Shown in pieces: positions 18,236 to 27,196 of a DNA stretch of 64,000 bases. A program made the position numbers and the translations under genes. Where the stretch lies: NCBI RefSeq assembly GCF_030913365.1, contig NZ_CP133160.1, positions 744,001 through 808,000 of the forward strand, given 5' to 3'. How positions within the stretch are numbered: position 1 is the stretch's first letter; each line of letters begins with the position of its first letter. The notes below the pieces were generated by a model. The model made no database searches and was not told where the DNA came from. It saw only the letters and a list, made by a program, of their open reading frames with translations. This stretch comes from Stenotrophomonas sp. 24(2023). Lineage in GTDB: Bacteria; Pseudomonadota; Gammaproteobacteria; Xanthomonadales; Xanthomonadaceae.

Positions 18236-18711
18236 CCGGCCAACGGCGGAGCCCCTCGTGGGTGGATCGCGGACAGCGGGTCATATCTCTGGGCTGGGTC
18301 GGGCGGGTCGGGTTCGCGGGACACGCCGTGAACCCATCCCTGGGGGCTCGTAGGCGCCATCCATGGCGCCTGCGGTCCCGCGAACCCTACCCGCCCGTCC
18401 TCGGACAGTTTCCTTGCGCATCCAGCCCACGGAAAAGAAAAAGAAGATCAAGAGCAACAGCAACAGCAACGGCGGAAAGCAAAAGCGGCCAATCGGCCGC
18501 TTTTGCTTTTGCTCTTCTTTTTCTTTTCCGTGGGCTGGACGCCGCAGAGATCTGTCAAAGGCTGGGGGCGGTGGGCGCGCGGGGGTGTCTGCGGCATGGA
18601 TGCCGCGTACAAGCCCCCATGGATGGGTTCACGGCGTCCCCCGCGCGCCCACCGCCCCCAGCCAACGCCGGAAACCCGCGCCCACCCACGAGGGGCTGCG
18701 CCGTTGGCTGG
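18236..18711. repeat. Nested palindrome with two inverted copies of a 52-nt element
   Basis: The outer arms (18236-18265 and 18682-18711) pair over 30 nt with two mismatches. Inside are three hairpins. Hairpin A has arms 18301-18322 and 18375-18396 (21 of 22 paired), hairpin B has arms 18561-18585 and 18638-18662 (25 of 25), and a central one has arms 18421-18446 and 18514-18539 (26 of 26). The loops of A and B (18323-18374 and 18586-18637) are each 52 nt and are inverted copies of one sequence sharing GGGTTCACGGCGT, GAGCCCCCA/AAGCCCCCA and a small GGATGG hairpin. The arms of A and B differ completely, so only the loop sequence is conserved. It fills the space between convergent genes and contains no coding region I can support. 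Confidence 0.85.
18476..18509. terminator. Bidirectional terminator at the centre of the palindrome
   Basis: A 15-bp stem AAAGCAAAAGCGGCC/GGCCGCTTTTGCTTT with an AATC loop has T-rich tails on both strands, serving the convergent DUF4442 and DUF1304 genes. Confidence 0.6.
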
Positions 18712-18715
18712 AACC

Positions 18716-19069
18716 TCACGCCACCGCGCGAAGAACCAGCGCCAGAATCGCCGGCACCGCCTGGATCATGAAAATACGTCGGCTCACGCTGTAGGCACCA
18801 TAGGCGCCGGCCACCACCACGCAGGCCAGCGAGAACGTCACCAGCACCGGCTGGGCCATCGCCAGCCCCACGATGATGCCCGCCGCCAGGAAGCCGTTGT
18901 ACAGCCCCTGGTTGGCCGCCAGCACACGGGTGATCTCGGCCTTCTCCGGCGTATTGCGGAACGTCTTCAGGCCCAGCGGACGGGTCCACAGGAACATTTC
19001 CAGCACCAGGAAATACACGTGCAGCACAGCGACCAGTCCGGTCAGCAGCAGCGCGATGGTCGACAGCAT
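18716..19069 (-). CDS. DUF1304 small membrane protein
   Basis: A 117-residue protein with four transmembrane helices. The LHVYFLVLEMFLWTRPLGLKTF segment, the AANQGLYNGFLAAGI motif and the closing QAVPAILAL match the DUF1304 family. The function of the family is not known. It lies 27 nt downstream of the MFS gene on the same strand and is probably its operon partner; a GGAGCTCC sequence just before the start supplies the ribosome site. Confidence 0.88.
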   Translation of the reverse strand: MLSTIALLLTGLVAVLHVYFLVLEMFLWTRPLGLKTFRNTPEKAEITRVLAANQGLYNGFLAAGIIVGLAMAQPVLVTFSLACVVVAGAYGAYSVSRRIFMIQAVPAILALVLRAVA

Positions 19070-19096
19070 GGGAGCTCCTTGGAAAGATCGGGTGGT

Positions 19097-20425
19097 TCAA
19101 CGGTCGCGGGGCAACGTCTTTTCTTCGCGCAGCACGCCAACGGCGGACACGGTCAGCAGGCCCGCCACGACCACGCCACCGATGAACACCACGTGCGAAC
19201 CGAACAGGGACAACCCCTTGTGCAGCCACGTGAAGCTCAGGTCGGCGCCACGGTACACGACCGTATCGATCGCCGCACCCGCCTTGTAGCGCCACTGGCG
19301 GTCCACCCGGGTATAGAGGGTTTCGCGCGCCGGCTTGAACAGCGAGAACTCACTGGCCCGGGTCACCACCTGCACCACCGCCACCAGCAGCGGCAACGGC
19401 GAGGCCGCAAGCACCGAAAAGCCGACGATGACCGCCAGGGCCGGAATCAGCAGGGCCGGGGCGATGCCATGCCGGGACAGCAGCCAGCGGGTCAGTGCCA
19501 GCTGCACCAGCAGCGTCAGCGCGTTGACCGCCAGATCGATATGCGAATAGAAGGCGGTGCGGGCCTCCGGGTCGGTGAAGGCCGCGCGCACGATGCTGGC
19601 CTGCTGGTTGTACAGCAGCGTTCCCACGCCCACGCCGAACACCACCATGATGGCCAGCCAGCGCAGCAGTGGCTCGCGCACGATCAGCCTGAGGCCATCG
19701 AGCACGCTGCCGCCCATCGGCGCTTCGCCCGACACCAGCTGCTGCGCCTGCTCGCGCTGCACGGCCCAGTGCCGCAGCCGCCAGATGCACAGCAGGCACA
19801 CCGACAGGAAGCCGGCAGAAACCAGCATCAGGTTGGCGATGCCCACCCGCTGCACCAGCGCGCCGGTCAGCAGCGGCCCCAGGAACGCGCCGAGGGTGCC
19901 GGCCGCACCGATGTAGCCGTAGTAGGCACGGGCCTGCACGTTGGAGAACACGTCGGCCATGAAACTCCAGAACACCGCCACCGCGAACAGGTTGAACACC
20001 ATGACCCAGAAGAAGAAGGCCATGCCCCGCCCCGGCACGCCGCTGTCGAACATGGCATAGAAACCCAGCAGGGTGATGATGAAGAAGCCATACACCACCG
20101 GCAGGAACACCCGCCGCGGGTAACGGCTGACCAGCCAGCCGTAGACCGGCTGAAGCACCAGCATGATCAGGAACACGCAGGTGAACAGGAACTGCAGCAC
20201 GAAATCCTGCAGGGCCACGCCACGGGCCGCGAAGCCGTCGATCAGCGCCTGCGGGAACAGCGTCTGCAGGTCATCGGAGGCGGCCATCGCCTCGCGCACC
20301 GGGCGCAGCACGTAGTAGCCGCTGAGCAGGCAGAAGAAGTACAGGAACGACCACCACAGCGCCGGCGACTCGCGCAGCGCCAGGGCCAGGCCACGAAGGC
20401 CGCGGGGCCGGGAAGGCGCCGTCAT
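19097..20425 (-). CDS. MFS transporter
   Basis: A 442-residue inner-membrane protein with about 12 hydrophobic segments. The opening SGYYVLRPVREAM resembles the start of the ATP/ADP-translocase-like and AmpG-like MFS branches, and SRYPRRVFLPVVYGFF corresponds to the loop 2-3 motif region. ATG at 20425 begins directly before the first helix; the frame runs upstream to 20629 but that part is arginine/proline-rich and unlike a transporter. No binding residue identifies the substrate. Confidence 0.82.
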   Translation of the reverse strand: MTAPSRPRGLRGLALALRESPALWWSFLYFFCLLSGYYVLRPVREAMAASDDLQTLFPQALIDGFAARGVALQDFVLQFLFTCVFLIMLVLQPVYGWLVSRYPRRVFLPVVYGFFIITLLGFYAMFDSGVPGRGMAFFFWVMVFNLFAVAVFWSFMADVFSNVQARAYYGYIGAAGTLGAFLGPLLTGALVQRVGIANLMLVSAGFLSVCLLCIWRLRHWAVQREQAQQLVSGEAPMGGSVLDGLRLIVREPLLRWLAIMVVFGVGVGTLLYNQQASIVRAAFTDPEARTAFYSHIDLAVNALTLLVQLALTRWLLSRHGIAPALLIPALAVIVGFSVLAASPLPLLVAVVQVVTRASEFSLFKPARETLYTRVDRQWRYKAGAAIDTVVYRGADLSFTWLHKGLSLFGSHVVFIGGVVVAGLLTVSAVGVLREEKTLPRDR

Positions 20426-20640
20426 CGCTGGCACCGTGCCCGCCGAGGGCGGCTGTGAAGCGGCATCGAACCTTCCCCGGAGCGTCAAAGCGCGTACGTT
20501 AGCCAATGCCCTGCCATATCGCCAGCGACGGTGCTGTGCCGGGTGTTGCCGGCCTGCGGCAGACGGTGCCCGGCCGGGCCGCTGGGCGGGCGTCAAAAAA
20601 CCATCGATTTCAACGAGATGCGCATTCATCTTCGCTTTGT

Positions 20641-20670
20641 TTGTGCATAGGCGAAAAGCGGCGCTAGAAT
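20641..20670 (+). promoter_or_regulatory. Candidate promoter of the serine hydrolase gene
   Basis: TTGTGC (20641-20646) and TAGAAT (20665-20670) are separated by 18 bp and lie 32 nt before the ATG. Confidence 0.5.
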
Positions 20671-20702
20671 CCTTTCCAGCAGTCGCGCACGGGTCTCAAC
20701 CG

Positions 20703-22100
20703 ATGAAGAACAACAGCACGCGCCGGACGATCCGTTCGGCGGCCACCGGTCTGCTGGGCATGCTGATGCCCGTTGCCCTGTCCACCACGGCCCAGACCCC
20801 GCCGCCGCTGCCACCGCTGCCGGCCAACCTGGAAGCGGCCAGCACCGCGCACGTGCCCAGCACCCAACCGGCCGCCTACCGCACCGGCCTGAGCCCGAAC
20901 GTGCAGCTGCCGGCCGCCGGCTTCAACGTGGCCAACATCGAATCGATGGCCCAGCAGCTGACCTATGGCGAACGCGTGCCGGGCATGGCCGTGGCGATCG
21001 TGCAGGGCGGCCGCATCCTCAGCGCGCGCGGCTACGGCGTCACCGACGTGAACAACCCGCAGCCGGTCGATGCGCATACCGTGTTCCGCCTGGCCTCGCT
21101 GTCCAAGGCCTTCGCCGGCACCATGGCCGGCCTGCTGGTCAACGACGGCACCCTGCGCTGGGACAGCAAGGTCACCGACTACGTGCCCGGCTTCCGCCTC
21201 AATTCCCCCGAAGCCACCGACCGCCTGACCGTGGCCGATGTGCTCAGCCACCGCGTGGGCCTGACCTACAACGCCTATGACCGCGACCTGGAAGGCAACG
21301 CCGAGTACTACGCGCTGACCCAGAAGCTGGCCAGCACCAGCCTCAAGTGCCTGCCCGGCGACTGCTACGCCTACCAGAACGTGGCCTTCAGCCTGATCGG
21401 CGATGTCGTCTACGCCGCCTCGGGCAGCTTCTACGAGCAGGCCGTGGAGCGCCGCATCTTCAAGCCGCTGGGCATGAACGATGCCAGCCTCGGCCTGGCC
21501 GGCATCCAGGCCAGCTCGCGCTGGGCCCGCCCGCACGTGCGCAGCCGCAATGGCTGGGTGGCGCTGACGCCGAAACCGACCTACTACCGCGTCGCCCCGG
21601 CCGCCGGCGTCAATGCCAGCGCCAGCGACATGGCGCAGTGGCTGCTGGCCCACACCGGCCACCGCCCGGACGTGCTGCCGGCGCCGCTGCTGGCCACCCT
21701 GCACTCGAGCCTGATCAACACCCCCGGTGAAATGCGCTCGGGCTGGCGCCGCGAACGCCTGCACTCGGCCGGCTACGCACTGGGCTGGCGCACCTTCGAT
21801 TACGCCGGCCACGATGTGGTGTTCCATGCCGGCGCGGTCCAGGGCTACCGTGGCCTGGTGGCGCTGGTACCCGAACGCGACCTGGGCGTGGCGATCCTGT
21901 GGAACGGCGAAAGCGGGCTGCCCAGCGGCCTGTTGCCGACCGTGCTCGATGCCGCGCTGGGCCTTCCGGCCCGCCGCTGGCTGGATGTGGATACCGATTT
22001 CGGCAGCGACAGCCTGATGGCCGAAGGGGCCACGCCGGCACAGGACAAGCGCAAGGGCAAAGGTGCATCGAGCAACCGCGCGGTGGCCTCGCCACGCTGA
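20703..22100 (+). CDS. Exported serine hydrolase of the beta-lactamase (class C/PBP4-like) superfamily
   Basis: A 465-residue protein with a signal peptide (about residues 1-30, ending ALSTTAQ) and a proline-rich linker. The three active-site elements are present: SLSK with S132 and K135, the Y-x-N triad as YQN at 224-226, and HAG at 375-377 in place of KTG. This combination is typical of esterase/peptidase members (AmpH- or EstB-like) and not of resistance beta-lactamases. Residues past 440 form a charged, low-complexity tail. It is divergent from the MFS gene and ends at a strong terminator, so it is probably a single-gene unit. Substrate (peptidoglycan peptides, D-amino-acid peptides or esters) cannot be told from sequence. 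Confidence 0.85.
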   Translation: MKNNSTRRTIRSAATGLLGMLMPVALSTTAQTPPPLPPLPANLEAASTAHVPSTQPAAYRTGLSPNVQLPAAGFNVANIESMAQQLTYGERVPGMAVAIVQGGRILSARGYGVTDVNNPQPVDAHTVFRLASLSKAFAGTMAGLLVNDGTLRWDSKVTDYVPGFRLNSPEATDRLTVADVLSHRVGLTYNAYDRDLEGNAEYYALTQKLASTSLKCLPGDCYAYQNVAFSLIGDVVYAASGSFYEQAVERRIFKPLGMNDASLGLAGIQASSRWARPHVRSRNGWVALTPKPTYYRVAPAAGVNASASDMAQWLLAHTGHRPDVLPAPLLATLHSSLINTPGEMRSGWRRERLHSAGYALGWRTFDYAGHDVVFHAGAVQGYRGLVALVPERDLGVAILWNGESGLPSGLLPTVLDAALGLPARRWLDVDTDFGSDSLMAEGATPAQDKRKGKGASSNRAVASPR

Positions 22101-22125
22101 GCGCGTAGCAGACAACCCGATCCGG

Positions 22126-22153
22126 AAGGCGGCCTGCGGGCCGCCTTTTTTTT
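22126..22153 (+). terminator. Rho-independent terminator
   Basis: A 9-bp AAGGCGGCC/GGCCGCCTT stem with a TGCG loop is followed by a run of eight T. Confidence 0.93.
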
Positions 22154-22402
22154 GGCCATCCACGGCGCCCGGCGGGCGTGACGCGCCGCGCATCGCGCTC
22201 GCCAGAATGACGTACATCTCACTTCAATTGGCACTTGATTGCAGATTGAGCGTACGAATCCGTCTGGAGCCATTTCCCATGGAGCGGACAACTATCAGGC
22301 GTCTGCAATAGACCGTATGATCGCCGCGCAAAATCAATACGACTTTTGGCGCCCCGCTGGCATCCCACCGGAGCAGGCGCTTCCCCACCGCAGCCCTCCC
22401 CC
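22154..22402 (+). other. Intergenic region upstream of the secretion operon
   Basis: About 250 nt, more AT-rich than the flanks. It must hold the promoter of the 11-gene secretion operon. A TATGAT at 22316-22321 is the best -10 candidate but has a poor -35 (TATCAG at 22293). TTGATT at 22238-22243 has no good partner. No repeat or operator was recognised. Confidence 0.35.
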
Positions 22403-22864
22403 ATGCCCGCCTCCGACGCCCCCCGCCGCGCACGTCCGTCGTTCCCTTCCGTGCGCCACCGCGCGCATGGCTTCACCCTGCTGGAACTGCTGGTGGTGAT
22501 GGTCATCATCGGCCTGCTGGCCGCCTATGTCGGCCCCAAGTACTTCTCCCAGCTCAACAAGTCCGAAGTCACGGTCGCCAAGGCGCAGGTCGAAACCTTC
22601 GACAAGCTGCTCGATACCTACCGGCTGGATGTCGGCCACTACCCGACCACCGAGCAGGGCCTGGCCGCGCTGGTCAGCGCACCGGCCGATGCCGCCGGCT
22701 GGAATGGGCCCTACCTGAAGAAGAACGTGCCGCTGGACCCGTGGCACCACCCCTATGCCTACCGTTCGCCGGCCGAGGGCGCGGAGTATGAAGTGTCGTC
22801 CCTGGGCCGCGATGGCACGCCCGGCGGCACTGGCGAGGATGCCGACATCAGCTCCAGCCGCTGA
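22403..22864 (+). CDS. gspG: Major pseudopilin, GspG-like
   Basis: A 153-residue type II secretion pseudopilin. After a basic leader of 23 residues comes the prepilin-peptidase site G23/F24 with E28 at +5 and the hydrophobic helix FTLLELLVVMVIIGLLAAYVG. The globular part has YRLDVGHYPTTEQGL, DPWHHPYAYRSP and a final DADISS segment with the calcium-site aspartates of GspG. It would polymerise into the periplasmic pseudopilus that pushes cargo through the secretin. First gene of the operon; 67 nt before gspF. The leader is long, so a start nearer the cleavage site cannot be excluded. Confidence 0.93.
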   Translation: MPASDAPRRARPSFPSVRHRAHGFTLLELLVVMVIIGLLAAYVGPKYFSQLNKSEVTVAKAQVETFDKLLDTYRLDVGHYPTTEQGLAALVSAPADAAGWNGPYLKKNVPLDPWHHPYAYRSPAEGAEYEVSSLGRDGTPGGTGEDADISSSR

Positions 22865-22931
22865 GCAATGAAGGCGCCTGGCGCGCCTGCTGGATGTCCC
22901 TTCCCCGCCACACCACTCTGCCTGGCCCCCC

Positions 22932-24116
22932 ATGCTGTTCGACGTCCGCGCACTGAATCCGCAGGGAGCCGTGCAACTGCTGCGCATGGAAGCGCATGAC
23001 GCCCAGGAAGCCCGCGCCCTGGCCGAGGCACAGCAGTTGTTTGTCAGCACTGTACGCCCCGCCCGCACGGCAGGCCTGCGCCGCCAGGGCAGCGTGCTGT
23101 CGCTGGTCCTGTTCAGCCAGGAACTGCTGGCCCTGCTCACCGCCGGCCTGGGCATCGTCGAGGCGCTGCAGGCGCTGGCCGAGAAGGAAACCCGCCCGCG
23201 CACGCGTGCCCTGCTGGAACAGATGCTGGCCGGGCTGCACGAGGGCATGCGCCTGTCCGGCGTGCTGGCCCGCCATCCGCAGCACTTCCCGCCGTTGTAC
23301 GTCGGCATCGTCCAGGCCGCCGAAGGCACCAGTGACCTGCCCCGCTCGCTGGCCCGCTACATCGACTACCAGCAGCGGGTGGACCAGGTCCGCGGCAAGC
23401 TGGTCAGTGCGGCCATCTACCCCAGCATCCTGATGCTGGTCGGCCTGGGCGTGAGCCTGTTCCTGATGACCTATGTGGTGCCCAAGTTCGCCGAGGTCTA
23501 CCAGGATTCGGGCCGCCCGTTGCCCTGGATGTCACAGCAGATGCTGCAGTGGGGCCTGTTCGTGTCGCAGCATCCGCTGCTGGTGGCCGCGCTGGCGGCA
23601 ATGCTCGGTGCAGTGGCCGTGGTGGCCTGGAAGCGGCTGCAGGCACGTGGCGGCCTGTTGCGCCTGGCCGCCGGCTGGCCCGGCGTGGGGCCGCGCGTGC
23701 ACATCTACGAACTGTCACGGCTGTACCTGACGATGGGGATGCTGGTTGAAGGCGGCATTCCCATTCCTACCGCCCTGCGCACCGTGCAACCCATCGCCTC
23801 GGCACGGCTGCGACCGGCACTGCAGCAGGCGTTGTCGGCCGTGGAAAACGGCATGCCGTTGTCAGAGGCCTTTGAACAGGCCGGGCTGACCACGCCGATT
23901 TCCCTGCGCATGCTGCGGGTGGCCGAGCACACCGGTGAAATGGGCACGATGCTGCACCAGTCGGCGCTGTTCTACGACGGCGAGATCAGCCGCTGGATCG
24001 ATCGTTTCTCGCGCAGCTTCGAGCCCCTGCTGATGGCCTTCATCGGTATCGTGGTCGGCACCATCGTCGTACTGCTGTACATGCCTATTTTCGACCTGGC
24101 CGGAGATCTGTCTTGA
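22932..24116 (+). CDS. gspF: Inner-membrane platform protein, GspF-like
   Basis: A 394-residue polytopic protein with two GspF/PilC domains (about 60-185 and 262-385) and three transmembrane helices near 160-185, 215-235 and 365-390. FSQELLALLTAGLGIVEALQAL and its second-domain counterpart LSRLYLTMGMLVEGGIPIPTAL, together with the closing EPLLMAFIGIVVGTIVVLLYMPIF, are diagnostic of the family. It anchors the ATPase and the pseudopilus base. The stop overlaps the TTG start of gspE. Confidence 0.95.
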   Translation: MLFDVRALNPQGAVQLLRMEAHDAQEARALAEAQQLFVSTVRPARTAGLRRQGSVLSLVLFSQELLALLTAGLGIVEALQALAEKETRPRTRALLEQMLAGLHEGMRLSGVLARHPQHFPPLYVGIVQAAEGTSDLPRSLARYIDYQQRVDQVRGKLVSAAIYPSILMLVGLGVSLFLMTYVVPKFAEVYQDSGRPLPWMSQQMLQWGLFVSQHPLLVAALAAMLGAVAVVAWKRLQARGGLLRLAAGWPGVGPRVHIYELSRLYLTMGMLVEGGIPIPTALRTVQPIASARLRPALQQALSAVENGMPLSEAFEQAGLTTPISLRMLRVAEHTGEMGTMLHQSALFYDGEISRWIDRFSRSFEPLLMAFIGIVVGTIVVLLYMPIFDLAGDLS

Positions 24117-25813
24117 CGGCGTCCCCCCCCACTGCCGTGCTGGACGCCGAGCTGCTGCGCCAGGCCCGTAGCCAGGCGCGTACCCGTCAGCAGCCGGTCA
24201 TTTCCGTACTGCAGCAGCTCCTGCAGTTGCCCGAACATGCGCTGCTGCCGGCGTTGTCTGCAACGCTGGACATGCCGCTGCTGGATGCGGCCGGCCTGGC
24301 CGCGTGCCAGCCCCTGCCGGATCTGCTGCCCCTGCCACAGGCACTGCAGCGCGGCTGCCTGCTGCTGCGCGACGCGCAGGGACGCACCTGTGCCGTGGTG
24401 GACGACCCGTTCGACCAGGACCTGCGCACCTGGCTCAGCAGCCGGGCCGGCCTGCCCGATGGCAGCGTGCACACCGCCCTGGCCCGGCGCAGCGACATCC
24501 AGGCCTGGCTGTCGCGCCTGGAATCATCGGCCAAGGCCATGGAACAGCATGTGCCTGCCGAAGGCGCCCAGGCACCGCAGGCAGGGCGCGCTGCGGCGGA
24601 ACTGTCCTTCGCCAGCGCGGCCGAGGGCGGCAGCCCTGCCGTGCGGCTGCTCAATTCCACGCTCTACGACGCGCTGAAGGCCACCGCCTCGGACATCCAC
24701 CTGGAAAGCATGGCGAACGGGTTGATGGTCAAGTACCGCATCGACGGCGTGCTCAACCATGCCGCCACGGTGCAGGGCGCCGCGCTCAACGAGCAGGTGA
24801 TCTCGCGCCTGAAGGTGCTGGCGGAGCTGGACATCTCCGAACGCCGCGTGCCACAGGACGGCAGCTTCCGGGTCACCAGCGGGGGCCGTGACATCGACCT
24901 GCGCGTATCGATCATGCCCAGCATCCACGGCGAAGACGCGGTGATTCGCGTGCTCGACAAGCGCGCGATGATCGAGGCCTACGGCGCGTTGACCCTGGAG
25001 GCACTGGGCTTTGATGCCCCTTCCCTGGCCAGCCTGCGCCAGCTGGCGCGCCAGGCCTACGGCATGCTGCTGGTCACCGGGCCGACCGGGTCGGGCAAGA
25101 CCACCACGCTGTACGCCGCGCTGACCGAGATCCATGACGGGCGCGACAAGATCATCACCATCGAAGACCCGGTCGAGTACCAGCTTCCGGGCATCCTGCA
25201 GATTCCGGTGAACGAGAAGAAGGGCCTGAACTTCGCCAAGGGCCTGCGCTCGATCCTGCGCCACGACCCGGACAAGATCATGGTCGGTGAAATCCGCGAC
25301 CGGGAGACGGCCGAGATCGCCGTGCAGTCAGCACTGACCGGCCACCTGGTGCTGACCACCGTGCACGCCAACAACGTGTTCGATGTGTTCGGCCGCTTCA
25401 AGCACATGGGCATCGATCCGTATTCGTTCGTATCGGCATTGAACGGCATCTGGGCGCAGCGCCTGGTACGGCTGAACTGCCCGCACTGCGCGACGGCCTG
25501 CGCGGCACCGGATGCGCAGGCGCTGGCCACGCTGGAACTCACCCCGTCGGATGTGCAGGACTTCACCTTCCTGCGTGGCACCGGCTGCGGTGACTGCCGC
25601 GACACCGGCTACAAGGGGCGCCATGCGATTGCCGAAGTGCTGCTGCTGGATGATGAGATCCGCGAGCTGGTGATCGAGCAGCGCCCGATCCGCCAGATCA
25701 AGGCCGCCGCGCACGCGGCCGGCACCCGCAGCCTGCGCCACGCCGCGCTGCAGCTGGTGCGCCAGGGCCTGACCACGCTGGAGGAAGTGCAGCGGGTGAC
25801 GGTCCATGCATAG
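24113..25813 (+). CDS. gspE: Secretion ATPase, GspE-like
   Basis: A 566-residue hexameric ATPase that powers pseudopilus assembly. The N-terminal T2SSE domain spans about 30-140, and the catalytic domain has Walker A GPTGSGKTTT (323-332), an Asp box IITIEDPVEY (347-356), Walker B-region HDPDKIMVGEIRDRETAE (384-401) and a His box TGHLVLTTVHANN (409-421). The tetracysteine zinc motif is present as CPHC (456-459) and CGDC (492-495), as in GspE and PilB. The start is TTG overlapping the gspF stop; no better start lies close, so coupling is likely. A linker rich in Ala and Gln at 145-175 separates the two domains. Confidence 0.95.
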   Translation: MTASPPTAVLDAELLRQARSQARTRQQPVISVLQQLLQLPEHALLPALSATLDMPLLDAAGLAACQPLPDLLPLPQALQRGCLLLRDAQGRTCAVVDDPFDQDLRTWLSSRAGLPDGSVHTALARRSDIQAWLSRLESSAKAMEQHVPAEGAQAPQAGRAAAELSFASAAEGGSPAVRLLNSTLYDALKATASDIHLESMANGLMVKYRIDGVLNHAATVQGAALNEQVISRLKVLAELDISERRVPQDGSFRVTSGGRDIDLRVSIMPSIHGEDAVIRVLDKRAMIEAYGALTLEALGFDAPSLASLRQLARQAYGMLLVTGPTGSGKTTTLYAALTEIHDGRDKIITIEDPVEYQLPGILQIPVNEKKGLNFAKGLRSILRHDPDKIMVGEIRDRETAEIAVQSALTGHLVLTTVHANNVFDVFGRFKHMGIDPYSFVSALNGIWAQRLVRLNCPHCATACAAPDAQALATLELTPSDVQDFTFLRGTGCGDCRDTGYKGRHAIAEVLLLDDEIRELVIEQRPIRQIKAAAHAAGTRSLRHAALQLVRQGLTTLEEVQRVTVHA

Positions 25814-26654
25814 GAAACCGGGGCAATCGCTGCAGTTGGGCATCGCCTGTGATGGCCTGAGCCTGCTGTGCAGCCCGGAATGGGCCGATGGCCAACCCGG
25901 GCTGCTGGCACAGGTGTCCCTGCCATCCGCCGAAGGCCACAGCGCCGCCACTGTCCCCACGGCAGCGGCCCTGGCCGAGGCCGTGGACGCCCTGCTGGCC
26001 CCGCTCGCCCCGGCCCATCGCCATTGGCCGCTGCACGTGGTGCTGGACGACCGCCTCGCGCGGCTGTGGCAGGTCACGCCGCCGGCCACGCTGTCGCTGT
26101 GGTCCGGCGTAGCCGACCTGCGCAGCATGGCTGCCATGCGCCTGCAGCAACTGCATGGCGAAAACCCGGCCGACTGGCAGATCACAGCCGGCTGGCAGGC
26201 ACGTCACCCGTTCATGGCCGCGGCACTGCCCCATGCCGTGCTGGCCGCCCTGCGCGCACTGGCCGAGCGCCATGGGCTGTGGCTGGCCAGCGTGCGCCCG
26301 CACCTGCTGGCCGTGTGGGATGGCAGCCGGCGCCAGCGCCGCAGCGGCCTGTGGCTGGGGCTGGTACACGATGGCCGGCTTGGCCTCGCCCTGGCCCACG
26401 GGCAGCGCCTGCACCAGGTGCGCTGGCAGGGGCTGCCCGCCCAGGCCGATACCGGCTGGCTGGCGCGCGTGCTGGCACGCGAAGCGCTGATGCAGTCGCT
26501 GCCTGTTCCGGACGACCTGCTGCTGTCGGGCCCGGCACCGCACTGGCTGCAGCAGGATCCCGCCTGCCGGCCGCTGGTCCCTGCCTTCCCGGACGCATCG
26601 CCCCCCTCCCTCCCCGCCAGCCTGTGGCTTGCTGCTGCAGGTGCCCCGCCATGA
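25806..26654 (+). CDS. PilM/GspL-like cytoplasmic assembly component
   Basis: A 282-residue protein overlapping gspE by 8 nt. It has no transmembrane helix. The start SLQLGIACDGLSLL and the later LWLGLVHDGRLGLAL are suggestive of the actin-like fold of PilM and the cytoplasmic half of GspL, but nucleotide-binding motifs are weak. Position between the ATPase and a short bitopic protein matches PilM-PilN gene order. Together with the next gene it may equal GspL split in two. Function is inferred from gene order and fold impression. Confidence 0.6.
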   Translation: MHRKPGQSLQLGIACDGLSLLCSPEWADGQPGLLAQVSLPSAEGHSAATVPTAAALAEAVDALLAPLAPAHRHWPLHVVLDDRLARLWQVTPPATLSLWSGVADLRSMAAMRLQQLHGENPADWQITAGWQARHPFMAAALPHAVLAALRALAERHGLWLASVRPHLLAVWDGSRRQRRSGLWLGLVHDGRLGLALAHGQRLHQVRWQGLPAQADTGWLARVLAREALMQSLPVPDDLLLSGPAPHWLQQDPACRPLVPAFPDASPPSLPASLWLAAAGAPP

Positions 26655-27196
26655 CCGCCCCCCTCATCGATTTCGCTCCCGCCGGATGGCGCCGCCTGCT
26701 GTGGCAGGTCTCCCCGGCCCAGTGGGCGTTGCTGGTGCTGGCCACCCTCACCAGCACCGCCGCACTGGGCAGTGCCTGGTACCTGCAGGTCCAGCTGCAG
26801 GACCAGCAGCGCCGTACGCAACGCCTGCAGGACCAGGTGCACGAGCGCCAGCAGCGCCTGCGACCCGCGCGTGCTCCCGGGGTACCGGCCGCGCAGGCCG
26901 ACGCCATCAACGCCATGGTGCAGCAGCTCAACCGCCCCTGGAACCAGCTGCACCAGCTGTTGAACGACACCGCCAGCGACCACGTCGCCCTGCTGTCCGT
27001 GGCACCGGATGCCCCGCACCACCTGCTGCACATCACCGCCGAAGCACGCGACAGCGACAGCATGCTGACCTACCTGCGCCAGCTGCAGCACCACCGCTTC
27101 CTTGAACAGGTCCTGCTGACCCACCACGAGGTGGACGAGCAGGACCCGCAGCATCCGCTGCGCTTCGAGCTGGAGGCACGATGGAACACGCACTGA
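26651..27196 (+). CDS. PilN-like bitopic inner-membrane protein
   Basis: A 181-residue protein with a short cytoplasmic N-terminus (PLIDFAPAGWRRL), one transmembrane helix (about 26-47) and a heptad-rich helix after it (QLQDQQRRTQRLQDQVHERQ) leading to a small ferredoxin-like periplasmic domain. This is the PilN/GspL-C layout. ATG overlaps the previous stop (ATGA), and the 3' end overlaps the next gene by 16 nt. Confidence 0.65.
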   Translation: MTAPLIDFAPAGWRRLLWQVSPAQWALLVLATLTSTAALGSAWYLQVQLQDQQRRTQRLQDQVHERQQRLRPARAPGVPAAQADAINAMVQQLNRPWNQLHQLLNDTASDHVALLSVAPDAPHHLLHITAEARDSDSMLTYLRQLQHHRFLEQVLLTHHEVDEQDPQHPLRFELEARWNTH

